64,000 nt of DNA from Notolepis coatsorum (Eukaryota > Chordata > Actinopteri > Aulopiformes > Paralepididae), in contig OZ020589.1 of NCBI GenBank assembly GCA_963971535.1, positions 86,441,796-86,505,795 on the forward strand. The letters are read 5' to 3'. The position numbers and the translations under genes were made by a program. The notes under the pieces are model-generated. The model searched no databases. It saw only the letters and a program-made list of their open reading frames with translations, and had not been told where the DNA came from. This document shows positions 1 to 12,260 of this stretch, piece after piece (position 1 is the first letter of the stretch; every line of letters begins with the position of its first letter).

Positions 1-499
1 GATAAATAAGGCATAAACAATTATAATTTGTTGTAACTTTGTTTTTATTCCATTTCAAACGCATTTAGTAATGCTTAATTTCAACTTTATGAATTTATAA
101 ATACAGCTGAATTTGAAAGTATTGCTGTGTAACCCAAATATATACAAAAATGACAAATTATAATTAAGGCTTCTATTAAAATAAATGTATGAACTTAAAC
201 TGCTCAACAAACACAAAGCAGCATTCCTGCTGCATTTCACTACAACAGTAAATCAAAAGTGCAATAATACATGATTTTGTTAAATGTATAAACTTGTATC
301 CTGCTACTAAACAAAACATTCCTGTTGGCTTCATGTCCATAACATGCATTTCAGTGTTATCTGAACACTACAAAAGTAAACAAGTAGCCAAGTGCAATAC
401 TCATCAGAATAATGAATTCCTACATGCCTCCCATTGACCCTTTATCAAACTGGCATGACATTCACCCCCCCACACAGTGGGTCAATAATGGTTCTGTCT
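1..499. other. AT-rich sequence without a recognised gene
   Basis: This stretch is AT-rich and has stops in every frame at short intervals. I recognise no domain, repeat end or RNA gene in it. The hAT remnant that follows on the minus strand may extend into it as a 3' untranslated region, but nothing shows this directly. Confidence 0.5.
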
Positions 500-916
500 T
501 TAATGAGACACTTGTGGTCTCTCCTGTTGGCACACAATAGAAGGAATGTCAACTTCAATGTTTGTGCATGCGATCTGCATCAGATGAAATAACGTTTCAT
601 TTTTGTGTGCGCGCACATGCACATCCGTGCGCGTACTTCTGCTCAGAAAAGTGCTGGGATGGCGTGGTACCGCGTGGCATGACCACTGCACCCCTGATTA
701 TTAGTGACCCACAATAGATGGAAATTATGTTAGCGAACTTACCTGATGTATAATGCAGTGCAGCATTGGACACTCAACGCCACTCTGCCTTAGAAGCCCG
801 GCGAATCCTGTGTGTTTTCCTTTCATTGCGGGTGCTCCATCGGTAACAACAGCAGACAGTTTATCAAACCCCCCATATTGCTGCACGGCACTTTCAACAG
901 CGTTGAATATGTCCAC
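500..916 (-). pseudogene. Decayed hAT transposase (GTF2IRD2/ZBED-like) fragment
   Basis: Two short minus-strand pieces resemble the domesticated and free hAT transposases that fish databases call GTF2IRD2-like or ZBED-like. The 5' piece (916 down to about 744) encodes DIFNAVESAVQQYGGFDKL and then TDGAPAMKGKHTGFAGLLRQ, ending in a CPMLHCIIHQ block; this is the RNase-H-fold region with the conserved TDGA..M..G motif. Right after it lies a good splice donor (CAG then GTAAGT, minus strand, about 743-738). The 3' piece (about 630 down to 500) ends with a C-terminal tail like IPSIVCQQERPQVSH and a stop. The roughly 300 residues normally between the two are missing, so this is an internally deleted relic. 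A hAT-type end abuts its 5' side at 919. Family assignment is from motif recognition only. Confidence 0.6.
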
Positions 917-918
917 AC

Positions 919-1783
919 TAGGGCTGACCCCTATTAGTCGAATAGTCGACTAATCGATCGAAAGGAGCCGTAGTCGACTGCCAACCTCTTAGTCGAATGC
1001 AAAAAAAAATATATATATATATATATATATTTTTATATATTGGCCTGGGGCCGCATAGAGCGTCGGTGAGGGCCGCATGCGGCCCACGGGCCGCCAGTTG
1101 CCCCTCCCTGCTTTATATCCTCGCCATTACTATGCCCGTCGCGGTTAAAAAATGTTTAACTAACGTTAGCGTTAAGCTAGCTAACAGCGCTTCCATTCCT
1201 TTCTCCTGTCTCTCTTAAGCTACGTCATCCCCCGCTAAGAGTCACAGGAGATGTAGTAAATACAACAGTCCTTCCATGTAGGCTAGAACGCCGTGAATTA
1301 TGACTCAGTAACCACTACAGTAACATCATTAAGTCTGCTATAAGCTATTCTCCCTCTCGTGTGTGTGTCTTTATGCAGATCTTTATGCAGTTTTAAAGCA
1401 CCTTGGCTTTGTTCTGAATGCACTTTGTTGTAGTTATCCTACAGAGAAAATAAAATGCACTTGACTTTAATGCACATTTTGTTGTATGCAAAGAGAAAAT
1501 GTTAAAATTGTACAATCTTTCAGCAGTCAGTCTGGAATTAATGAATGCATTCAAAAGTGCAGAATAAATGTTTTATGGGCCCATACTAGTGATTATTAAT
1601 ATTATTTAAGTTAAGTTTTGCCATAATCATGTCTTTTGCCATAATCAGGTAGCTAAAAAAAATAATACATTATATATATATTTATATTAATAATTTTCTG
1701 CCTTTCGGCATTCGGTTTTCGGCCAACTGTTTACTATTTTCGGTATCGGTTTCGGCCAAGAATTTTCCATTTGGTGCATCCCT
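919..1783. mobile_element. hAT-type terminal sequences, probably two merged elements
   Basis: The left edge reads TAGGGCTGACCCCTATTAG and continues into repeated TAGTCGA motifs (940-1000), which I recognise as the end of a widespread fish hAT family. The right edge (about 1690-1783) is rich in TTTCGGC motifs and ends GGTGCATCCCTA, the end of a different fish hAT family. The two ends are therefore not a matching pair. The 8-bp flanks GTCCACAC and GTTCTAAC agree at only 5 of 8 positions. An AT microsatellite lies at about 1007-1040. No transposase frame survives. The simplest reading is two hAT remnants, one inside or beside the other. Confidence 0.5.
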
Positions 1784-2280
1784 AGTTCTAACTGCAGTGG
1801 TACATCAACTATAGGTTCAAGGAGACTGGCTCTAAGAAGAATACACAGGCACCGTGATCTACGTTTTACCTTTTATAAGTATTAAAGGAGTTCACCAGGT
1901 TCAGTACACAACATCATAGGATCCATGAAATGGTCCACATTTATAGAAAATAATAAATCAAATAAAAAAGGGTAATCAATAAAGTCAGTTTGAGTGTGCT
2001 CAATAAAAAAAAAGGGAACGGATATTCTCTACCTACCACCAGGGGCCAAGTTAAAGTTCACAAGCTGACCGTTGAGTAGAGAAGGTCAATGAAGCCGACC
2101 ACTTCAGTCGATGCAGATCCGTGTTCAATGAAGGGGGTAACAAAAACAAATCTGCACAGAATTGTACAGGCAATCAATACATTAGCATCATATACTGTAA
2201 TTATATACCATTAGGCTATAAAATTATTTACTGGAACTCACATTATGGCAGGTTTCACATGCATAGCACAGCCTTGCACC
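1784..2280. other. AT-rich sequence without a recognised gene
   Basis: No open frame of useful length, no RNA gene and no element end that I can name. Composition is AT-rich and similar to the sequence before and after it. Confidence 0.4.
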
Positions 2281-2508
2281 ATATCAGTCAACACTAACAA
2301 TGTATGGCTTAAAAACCACAATAACATCAATAACCAGAATAACACAACCACATTGTAACTTAGCAACAACAATATGAAGCTTGACTAACACAGGATATCA
2401 GTCAACACTAACAATGTATGGCTCAATAACCACAATAACATCAATAACCAGAATAACAACCACATTGTAACTCAGCAACAACAATATGAAGCTTGACTAA
2501 CACAGGAT
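2281..2508. repeat. Two-copy tandem duplication, period 114 bp
   Basis: The segment starting ATATCAGTCAACACTAACAA at 2281 recurs at 2395. The copies match closely over their length: ATAACATCAATAACCAGAAT and AATATGAAGCTTGACTAACA occur in both. They differ by a few substitutions and a 2-bp indel near position 2345. The unit has no coding capacity. It looks like a local, fairly recent duplication. Confidence 0.85.
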
Positions 2509-2954
2509 GATCATTTAACGTTAACTGCAGGGCACGCAATTTCACTCTGCACTCATGCTTTACCATACAACATCTCAGCTTGAGTTAGCTAGCGAGTTGA
2601 CTTCCTAACTCACCAGGATTCTTCCATTTGTTTCTCAGTCTTTCAATAGACCTATCACTAAGCCACGCCCCCTTTGAAAACTCGGACACAGAGCCGACCG
2701 TGTAAATTACTCTCGTTGACGATGGCTGCAGGCAGCCCCTTTCCTGACTGTGATGCAAGCCTTGCTTCACAGTCACGAAAGGGGCTAGGCCGCTGGAGAT
2801 TTACCACAGCAGGTAATAGACCTGTTTTTTAAAGATAACACAAATATTTCATCTAGAAGCAGACAGAGAGGGTTACAATATGCAGTGGAAAAGTACGTTC
2901 ATGAGATACACATTTACCTTAGACCTCCATGGTGATGCAAGCATTACACATTAG
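2509..2954. other. Unassigned sequence with a conserved 25-bp motif
   Basis: No gene is visible. At about 2645-2670 the motif AATAGACCTATCACTAAGCC runs on into CACGCCCC. A close relative of it lies in inverted orientation at about 13062-13087. A short GACCTGT echo lies near 2819. The motif may belong to an unrecognised element end, but I could not define borders. Confidence 0.4.
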
Positions 2955-3988
2955 CTCCCTCAGATATCCACGTCTCTGAGCGGATCTCGGCCTGTCTGTC
3001 CGACATCTACACCTGGATGACGACCAACCACCTCAAACTGAACCTAAGCAAAACAGAATTGCTCCACCTGCCGGCCAAATCCTCCCCCCTGACGACCTTT
3101 CCATCACAGTCGAGAATGCAGCTGTGACCGCGTCCCCGACCACCAAGAACCTTGGTGTTGTCCTCGACGACCAGTTGAACTTCTCTGCTCACATCGCAGC
3201 GACAACCAGAACCTGCCGATTCCTCCTGAGCAACGTCAGAAGGATCCGCCCCTTCCTGACAAAAGAAGCCACCCAACTCCTCGTCCAATCAACAGTCATC
3301 TCCCGCCTCGACTACTGCAACGCACTGCTCGCTGGCCTCCCGGCCACTGCCACTAAGCCTCTTCAACTCATTCAGAACGCAGCGGCCCGCCTGATCTCAA
3401 ACCTACCGAAGTCGGCCCATGTCACCCCACTTCTTAGGGACCTGCACTGGCTCCCCATTGCTGCACGAATCCGCTTCAAGGCCCTCGACCTAGCATACCG
3501 TGCGGCAAAGGGAACTGCTCCCGCCTACCTCCGGTCAATGGTCTCTAACTACACACCCTCAAGACCCCTACGCTCTGCATCTTCTGGCCGCCTCAGACCT
3601 ACTCCTATCCAAGCTCCGGGGGGGTCATCAAAGAGAAGTCGCCTATTCTCAATCCTTGCCCCACAATGGTGGAATGAACTACCCACCCCAGTTAGGACAG
3701 CCGAAACACGTCCAATCTTTCGCCGTCGACTAAAGACGCACTTCTTCAACCATTATCTGAATAAAAAAATTAAAAAAAAAATATAAAAAAAAAGTTATCT
3801 AACCCTAACTAACCATACTGTCATGCACTTGTCCTAATAAACTAACCTACACTGTAGCACTCAACACTTTGATGAACATTGTTACTCAGCTGATAGAGTT
3901 GTGCCCTTCCTGATGGCTTGTCGTACAGAACTTGTAAGTCGCTTTGGATAAAAGCGTCAGCTAAATGACTAAATGTAAATGTAAATGT
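2955..3988 (+). mobile_element. 5'-truncated L2 LINE with intact 3' tail
   Basis: This plus-strand fragment matches the 3' third of the full L2 at 5969-9116, starting in the reverse transcriptase thumb region just after the YADD box. A reading frame from 3124 to 3786 keeps the L2 C-terminal part (NLGVVLDDQLNFSAHIAATT, LVQSTVISRLDYCNALLAGL). Just before it, at about 3090, an indel shifts the frame relative to the intact copy. The 3' untranslated part holds the L2 signature: a stem-loop around CGCTTTGGATAAAAGCG and a short ATGTAA repeat at 3970-3988. The strong 5' truncation is typical of target-primed reverse transcription. It is not functional. Confidence 0.93.
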
Positions 3989-4387
3989 GAATAACGTCTC
4001 AAGCATTACTTACAGTTGACTTGATTGAAGATTACAAGAACTATGACGATAATCCATGATTACTATTGCTGATACATTTAGTTTAGTGGTCCAACGCAGT
4101 ATACAAGCTAGACCCGACAGTTGTCACTAGTCACTAGAATGAGGAAAAAAGTGAGAGCTGTCATTCTGCAACCAAAATAATCCACCTCTTTTGTAAACAT
4201 GCTATGTTGGTTATTTTGTAACCCAGGTAAATATGCCAACAATCCTCCATAAAGGGGTGAGACGTCAGATAATGGTATGCTGCACATTCTAGTGTACATC
4301 AGGTCAAATTATTGATTACACTAACTATAAATGTATAGTGATAAAGACCAAAGTAAAAATACCTAATAATAAAATAGACCTAATATA

Positions 4388-4635
4388 GGGGGCGACAGTG
4401 GATTGGGAGTAGAGCAGTCGTCTGTAATCCGGAGGTTCCCGGTTTGATTCTCGCTCCTCCCGGGCAGCGTGTCGAAGTGTCCTTGAGCAAGACACTGATG
4501 AGCAGGTTGGCACCTTGCATGGTTGCCTCCACCGTCGGTGTGTGAATGTGTGAGTGAATGGGTAAGATGTGAGAAACAAATTTTAAAGCGCTTTGGATAA
4601 AAGCGCTATATAAATACAGCCATTTACCATTTACC
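4388..4635 (+). mobile_element. tRNA-derived SINE with L2-like tail
   Basis: The 5' part looks like a tRNA gene: a box-A-like stretch with GGAGTAGAGCAG (about 4408) and a box-B-like GGTTTGATTCTC (about 4440). It is followed by a central block with GTCCTTGAGCAAGACACTGA that many fish SINEs share. The 3' end holds CGCTTTGGATAAAAGCG, the same stem-loop found at the 3' end of the L2 copies here, then CCATTTACCATTTACC. The shared tail suggests mobilisation by L2 enzymes. The family name is not certain. Confidence 0.8.
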
Positions 4636-5089
4636 AAAATACCTGTAAATCACAGTAAATGGGTATACAGGTCAGGAGTCAGGACATAGCTTTTCTTATA
4701 ACACTAAGTATAAGTTATACTATATATTTATATAAATATAAATAAATGCATATACAACACATTCTCAAGATAGATCACTCTGATTAGAAAAGAAAACCCA
4801 CAACTAAAGTGTACATAAATAGCCACTATTTTTAATATATACAATAAATATACATGGATTTACAGTTACACAAATGGATGTACGATATAAACTGGAATAG
4901 CGAACAATATCATGTGTTGTTGTGATACATCTATGGTAATTTAACATTATATTCTTCTAGTACCTCCATTATGGATTAATAGCCTGGTCTGTTGACATTT
5001 GCAATATCAGCAACTGTTGATGAAGATTAAGTACTTTAACATTGTAAACCAGCAATCTGAGGGACACAGAGCAGCATAACTGGACCACT
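4636..5089. other. AT-rich sequence without a recognised gene
   Basis: No coding frame. The last 21 bases (5068-5088) are one copy of a 35-bp dispersed unit that also occurs at 37221, 37268 and 39413. Confidence 0.4.
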
Positions 5090-5968
5090 TTAACACTTTA
5101 ATCGCCGGAGACGCTGTTCAGCGTCTTTCCCCGCCATGCTTATTCTGCCGAAGACGCTGGACAGCGTCTTTGATATCAATATTTCAAAAATCTGTGATCG
5201 AAATCATATTTCTCCCCCGGAGACATTATATGTACTGGTGAGCCCCTCTCAATTCTCCAACGGTTCAAGAGCGCCATCTGGTGGCCGATCGGCCGCTCGC
5301 CCAAACAGGAAGTGATGCGGATGAAGTGGTGCTCACCCATATTTCGTCCGGGCACTCGCTATCATTAGCAGGACTCCATCTTGACACAATGGATGTAGAT
5401 CGGTTGCAAATAACTCGATAAACAACATGATTTGGACGTATATACTATTATACAACCTGAAAAATGGATCGGGTATTTCTACATCCCATAATAGGAATAT
5501 CTCTGCTCCACGCTCATCGCCCAACGCTATGAGGAAGCTACGGTAAGATTCAGCGTTATATAGCGTGATATAACGTTGCCCACGGAATTATAAACGACCC
5601 CCCGCCCATCCGGTCAACATCAGATCATACGTAGTAACTCCTAGAAGCATGTCCAGTTGAACTTTTTTATCTCGCACAGATTCCTACCAAACTGTATTTG
5701 ATCATCAATATAATGCATTTAGGGCTATAAATCAAGTTCTGGAGAAAGCTGTAGAAAACGATAAAAACATACTTATACTTTAGACCGTATTTTAGTATGA
5801 ATATGTGAATGAAAAAGTATAACGTTGCTACACCCTGAACAATAGATATAGGACGTTGAATGGGCCATAGTAATGTCAATTTAGCAATACAATTTAAAAA
5901 GTTATAGCCCTGCAAAGAAGGGGAACTTCTCCATGTTAAATAGGGCTGGCGAGGGATGGTAAATTATG

Positions 5969-6161
5969 AATTTACATTTACATTTACATTTAGTCATTTA
6001 GCTGACGCTTTTATCCAAAGCGACTTACAAGTTCTGTACGACAAGCCATCAGGAAGGGCACAACTCTATCAGCTGAGCAACAATGTTCATCAAAGTGTTG
6101 AGTGCTACAGTGTAGGTTAGTTTATTAGGACAAGTGCATGACAGTACGGTTAGTTAGGGTT

Positions 6162-6196
<35 letters not shown>

Positions 6197-9100
6197 TCAG
6201 ATAATGGTTGAAGAAGTGCGTCTTTAGTCGACGGCGAAAGATTGGACGTGATTCGGCTGTCCTAACTGGGGTGGGTAGTTCATTCCACCATTGTGGGGCA
6301 AGGACTGAGAATAGGCGACTTCTCTTTGATGACCCTCCCGGAGCTTGGATAGGAGTAGGTCTGAGGCGGCCAGAAGATGCAGAGCGTAGGGGTCTTGAGG
6401 GTGTGTAGTTAGAGACCATTGACCAGAGGTAGGCGGGAGCGGTTCCCTTTGCCGCACGGTATGCTAGGTCGAGGGCCTTGAAGCGGATTCGTGCAGCAAT
6501 GGGGAGCCAGTGCAGGTCCCTAAGAAGTGGGGTGACATGGGCCGACTTCGGTAGGTTTGAGATCAGGCGGGCCGCTGCGTTCTGAATGAGTTGAAGAGGC
6601 TTAGTGGCAGTGGCCGGGAGGCCAGCGAGCAGTGCATTGCAGTAGTCGAGGCGGGAGATGACTGTTGATTGGACGAGGAGTTGGGTGGCTTCTTTTGTCA
6701 GGAAGGGGCGTATCCTTCTGACGTTGCTCAGGAGGAATCGGCAGGTTCTGGTCGTCGCTGCGATGTGAGCAGAGAAGTTCAACTGGTCGTCGAGGACAAC
6801 ACCAAGGTTCTTGGCGGTCGGGGACGCAGTCACAGCTGCATTCTCGACTGTGATTGAAAGGTCGGTTAGGGGGGAGGATTTGGCCGGCAGGTGGAGCAAT
6901 TCTGTTTTGCTTAGGTTCAGTTTGAGGTGGTTGGACGTCATCCAGGCTGAGATGTCGGACAGACAGGCCGAGATCCGCACAGAGACGTGGATATCTGAGG
7001 GAGGGAAGGAGAGGAAGAGTTGAGTATCGTCGGCATAACAATGGTAGGAGAAGCCATGAGACGTGATAATGTTACCCAGTGATTTAGTGTAGAGGGAGAA
7101 GAGAAGGGGTCCTAAAACCGAGCCCTGGGGGACACCCGTCCGCAGGGGGCGGGTGGCCGACAGGGTCCCTCTCCATGACACTTGGTAGGAGCGGTCATTG
7201 AGGTATGATGACAGCCATGTCAGCGCAGAGCCAGCCACTCCCATTCCTGCGAGGGCCGCAAGGAGGATCTGGTGGTTGACTGTGTCGAAGGCTGCAGATA
7301 GATCTAGGAGAATCAGGACAGAGGAGAGGCCTTTCGCTTTTGCTAAGTGAAGTGCCTCTGTGACCGCAATGAGGGCTGTCTCTGTGGAGTGACCAGTCCT
7401 GAAGCCTGACTGATTAGGGTCTAGGAGGTCATTCTGTAAGAGATAAGTAGTAAGTTGGTTGGATACAGCACGTTCAAGTGTTTTAGAAAGGAAGGAGAGA
7501 AGAGAGACAGGACGGTAGTTGCCTATGACAGTAGGGTTCAGGGTTGGTTTTTTTATGAGCGGCGTGACTCTGGCTTGTTTTAGGGAGGTGGGGACCACCC
7601 CCGAGTTGAGTGAGGAGTTGATGGTTGCAGTTAGGAATGGGAGGATGTCTGGTGCTATGGTCTGGAGGAGTGGGGAGGGTAGCTGGTCCAGCTGGCAAGT
7701 AGTCGGACGGTTTGACGTTACCAGTGTCAGGGTCTCTGCTTCTGTAATGGGAGAGAAAGATGACAGAGTGAAGGATGAGGTTCTCGATTCAGCATTTGGA
7801 ATGGGTGGGGGTTGGGAGAAGGAGCTGCGGATGTTCTCCACTTTTTCCTCAAAGAAGATTGCAAAGTCTTCGGCAGAGAAAGATGAGGGAGGGGGGGGTG
7901 GGGGGGGAGTGAGGAGGGAGGACATGGTAGCATGCAGTTTGCGAAGATTCTTGGCAGAGGCCTCGATCCTATGGTGGAAGAAAGAAGCTTTGGCATTAGT
8001 GATGGTTTTGGAGAATGTTAACAAGAGGTTGTGATATGTGTCGATGTCAGCAGTGAGGCGTGACTTTCTATACTTCCTTTCAGCTGCTCTCAGGACCTGT
8101 CTTTGTTCTCTCACTGGATCTGTCAGCCATGGACTGGGTGGGGAACGGCGGGCAGGTTTCTCAACGAGGGGACAGAGCTTGTCGAAGGAGGTTGCCAGGG
8201 CTGAAAGGAGGGTGGAGGTTGCCATCTCTGTGGAGAGAGCAGAGAAGGTGTCACTCAAAGGTAGAGCGGATAGTATGTCAGAGGAGAGGGTGGAGGGGGA
8301 TAGGGAGGGCAGGTTGCGTCTGAGTGAGACTGTTTGAGTTGGGGTGAAGACCTTTCGGTTAAGCATGAGAGTTAGTGAGAAGGATATGAAGGAATGGTCA
8401 GATACATGTAGGGGAGTTACCGTGGTGTTAATGATGCTGGAATTACGGGAAAATATGAGATCCAAGGAGTTGCCTGCTTTGTGGGTGGGAGGCATGGCAG
8501 TGGGAGTCAGGTCAAACGATTGTAGGAGGGAGACTACTATGACTGACTGAGATGAGTCAGGCAGGTTGAAGTCGCCCAGTAGAAGGAGAGGGGTACCATC
8601 TTCCGGTAAGGAGCTAAGAAGCATGTCCAGCTCATCTGTGAAGTGATCGAGCGGACCTGGAGGGCGGTAGAGTGTAACAATGGTGAGATTGAAAGGATTA
8701 GAGACAGATACTGCATGATATTCGAGAGAGGAGAGTGACAGTTCTGGGAGTGGTGTTACGTTTGTAGCCCATGAAGGAGATGTCATGAGGGCAGTGCCTC
8801 CACCCCGTCTGGAAGGTCGAGGTGTGTGAGTGAAGTTATAGTTTGTAGATAATGCTGCAGGTGTTGATGAGTTATTGGGGGTTATCCAGGTCTCAGTTAG
8901 AGCCAGGAGCTGCAGATTTAGACTATGGGCGTAGGCAGTAATGAAGTCAGCTTTCTTGACTGCTGATTGACAATTCCATAAGCCTCCCCGTACTGTGACA
9001 GGTGTATTAGTGGCTGTAGGAGGGTAGGAGAGATTAGCCGGGTTACTAGCAAACTGTCGTGGATGGGTAGAGTCAGTTCTGGAGGAGCAGATTGTGGATA

Positions 9101-9200
9101 TAGGTATGAGACACATTGTATTGTCGAGAGTGGCAGGGAGGAAGTAGAGAAATAGCGGTGTGGGAGGGAAATATAGGATTATGGTGTACTTAGCACTGGG
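5969..9200 (-). mobile_element. Nearly full-length L2 LINE
   Basis: The 3' end is at about 5969, where short ATGTAA-type repeats and the CGCTTTGGATAAAAGCG hairpin occur on the minus strand. The 5' end lies between 9116 and about 9230, in the host piggyBac-like element; the exact border is unclear. The element contains one long frame (6150-9116) and a 3' untranslated region of about 180 bp. No ORF1 is seen. It is the most complete of three L2 copies here, the others being at 2955 and 40740. Confidence 0.9.
6150..9116 (-). CDS. L2 LINE endonuclease / reverse transcriptase, unbroken frame
   Basis: The 988-codon frame encodes the protein that nicks target DNA and copies the L2 RNA into the nick. 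An apurinic-type endonuclease comes first: LWNCQSAVKKADFI near residue 45, GDFNLPDSSQ near 180, and the SDHS box near 245. Reverse transcriptase follows: YRPVSLLSFLSK, the catalytic LLDLSAAFDTVNH, GVPQGSVLGPLLF, and YADDTQLF with Y at residue 694 so that D696 and D697 carry the metal site. The C-terminal region with LDYCNALLAGLP and WNELPTPVR is typical of the CR1/L2 group. Length and domain order fit a complete L2 protein. The C-terminus has a lysine run from an expanded A tract (6170-6195), probably slippage. No inactivating change is visible, so the protein could be made if transcribed; that is inference. Confidence 0.93.
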
Positions 9201-9416
9201 TGGATCGGTGGATCACTCGGCGGTGAACTCCAGGATAACTCCTCCTCTTTAACCCCGGCGATCAAAGTGTTAACAACCTTCAGGTCAATCGAGGGTTGAA
9301 TGCACTGAAATACAAGAACACCCTATATAATATGTACTGTACTTTTACTTTTGAAACTTAATACAGTACTGTAGTTGTAATGGTACATAATTCACCCACA
9401 GACCTATTGTTAAGAA

Positions 9417-9552
9417 CATTCTAGAAAATGTTTGCCGCCCGAACATTCTGGAACGTGTGTGGATGTCATGGCAGTACATTCTAGAACCTTAGGTCTTCCC
9501 GATCATTCTGGAACGTTGGTGATGATGTCATAGTAGAACCTTCTAGAACCTC
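9417..9552. repeat. 60-bp minisatellite carrying five TTCTRGAA palindromes
   Basis: Two full units and part of a third (period about 60 bp) lie here. Each unit has one TTCTAGAA and one TTCTGGAA. The five sites are at 9419, 9446, 9479, 9506 and 9541, with alternating spacings of about 27 and 33-35 bp. The shared backbone includes CATTCTGGAACGT and GATGTCAT. TTCnnGAA is the tail-to-tail half of a heat-shock-factor site; whether it has any such role is unknown. Confidence 0.8.
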
Positions 9553-9971
9553 TAACATTCCTATTTAAGCATTCTGTTTAGCTTTCTAGTAATGTCCACC
9601 TTCCATTGGGGGAGCCTGGTGCCCACAGGCCGGCACTCCTCATCTGCAGTAAGAGGGGAGGAGAGAGGGGTGATGGATAAGGGGAGAGGGATGAGGGGGA
9701 GGTGAATGAGGAGAGAGGTGAATGAGGAGAGAGGAGTTAATGACATGATTGTAAAGCACACCTTTACCTTTACAGCACACCTCATTCTGTGAAAAAAAAC
9801 ACAAAAAGCTGAGTATTAGCTAAGCATAGACAGATAATAATAATAGTTCATTTATGGAGCATCTTTCATACATAAAATGCAGCTCAAAGTGGATTTTATT
9901 GACAACAAACATAACAACTTTGACAGATCAACATTTGTGTTTGCCTTGTCAGGAATAAAACGAAAAGTCCA
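9553..9971. other. Unassigned, with a purine-rich tract
   Basis: No gene is recognised. A GA-rich, low-complexity tract at about 9650-9735 produces spurious open frames on the minus strand. The rest is AT-rich. Confidence 0.4.
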
Positions 9972-10513
9972 GGGCCCTCATTCATCAACGTGACTTACGC
10001 ACAGATATGTGCTTAACCTGTGCGTACAACCATTTCTAAGCAAAGTTTGGGATTCATCAATTTCAACTTGAACTTGACTTCGTGCTTATATTTACGCACA
10101 GCTCGGAGCATGCGTAGCTGACGCCCAGTGGTAGAATATGGGGACTGCAGACGGACGGCATAGATCAGTTGCATGCATTAGTTTCAACGCGGAAATAAGA
10201 TTGACTGACGTGTTCTGTATGACCCCCGTAATTCATTATAGTTCATTGTGAAATAGCGATATTAGTGTAATTATTGTCAAACCCTAAATAGCATGTGGAA
10301 TAGGTCTTTCTCTCCGAATGAATGCAGGTTTATAAATATAGCGTTATCGGGTGCACTGACTGCGCTCGCAGGAACTGTTTTCAGAGATAGCATCAGATAG
10401 GGATGAATGAATGAATGAGGGGCAGTCTAATTGCAGAGAGAACATAATATTAACTAGAGTCCACTAACCGAGACACCTCCTTCATTTGTACCGCAATTTG
10501 GGACCCAAATTGG

Positions 10514-11371
<858 letters not shown>

Positions 11372-11379
<8 letters not shown>

Positions 11380-11668
11380 CGATTTAATATGCTAAACTTC
11401 GTTTTAAATTCCTTAATTCACTTTTGTTTATTTCATAAAGATTTTCCCAACATAATGCTACCTGCCCCGACCAGATCCGTGACTCTGTTGCGATACAGAT
11501 GAATTATCTACTCAGAAAGATTATAAAACGATTTAATATGCTAAACTTTGTTTTTAAATTCTTTAATTCACTTTTGTTTATTTCATAAGGATTTTCCCGA
11601 CATAATGCTACCTGCCCCGACCAGATCCGTGACTCTGTTGCGATACAGATGAATTATCTACTCAGAAT
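11372..11668. repeat. Two-copy tandem duplication, period 149 bp
   Basis: TTATAAAACGATTTAATATG starts at 11372 and again at 11521. The two copies differ by only a few substitutions and one indel (for example CATAAAGATT against CATAAGGATT). The block GCGATACAGATGAATTATCT closes each copy. Confidence 0.93.
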
Positions 11669-12260
11669 AGTATTATAAAGTGGCTATCTTTTATGCTGTA
11701 GATCACTGCTGGTATGTGCGTGCAGAACCTTTATTTCAGCGGGACTGTAGTATTTATTTGACGTTAATGTACAATATATGTGTATTAAAAGACGGAGCTG
11801 TCTTTTATTGTATCATAATAATTATTAATATTAAAAATAAATTAAGAAAGGCATTCTTATTCCAGCATGCATTAATGACACTAACGGGCAACGGCAAAAC
11901 AGTGGTTAATGGTCTTTATTAGTGTTTGCGGTGTCCAGGCAGCAATGGTCTTTTAGGAAGTTAATAGATATAATATCCGACAGTGTACAACACCCTCGGC
12001 TTAGTCCACTTTTCCACATTTCATGGGGGTGGTCCATTACCGTATATGGTTAATCGGGGCGGTTCTGGTATGCAAATACGTGAAAGTGTGCACGAGCCTC
12101 GGCGCAGGGCCAAGGTCATATTTATCATGACAGGTGTGCGTAGGACCTGCGTACGCACGTGTGGTAAATCCCGTTCTTTTTGTGCGTGCACGCATTCAAA
12201 ATTCTGTGCTTACATGTGGAAATAGAACATTTTCTACGTCACGTTGATGAATGAGGGCCC

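Larger units (their letters stand above)
5090..9273. mobile_element. piggyBac-like non-autonomous element, split by an L2
   Basis: The left end is TTAA followed by CACTTTAATCGCCGGAG (5090-5110). The right end, read on the minus strand, is TTAA followed by CACTTTGATCGCCGGGG (9273 down). The inverted ends agree at 15 of 17 bases and both have the TTAA target that piggyBac transposons use. The element itself is about 0.9-1 kb; the rest is an L2 inserted at about 5969-9200. Two palindromic motifs with the core GACGCTGnnCAGCGTC sit at 5108 and 5151, 43 bp apart, inside the left end. No transposase is encoded. Membership in piggyBac is inferred from the TTAA target and the resemblance to the other copies in this window. 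Confidence 0.75.

Noticed and set aside
9561..9785. 74-codon minus-strand frame
   Set aside because: Falls on a GA-rich low-complexity tract; Leu/Ser-rich product without domain.
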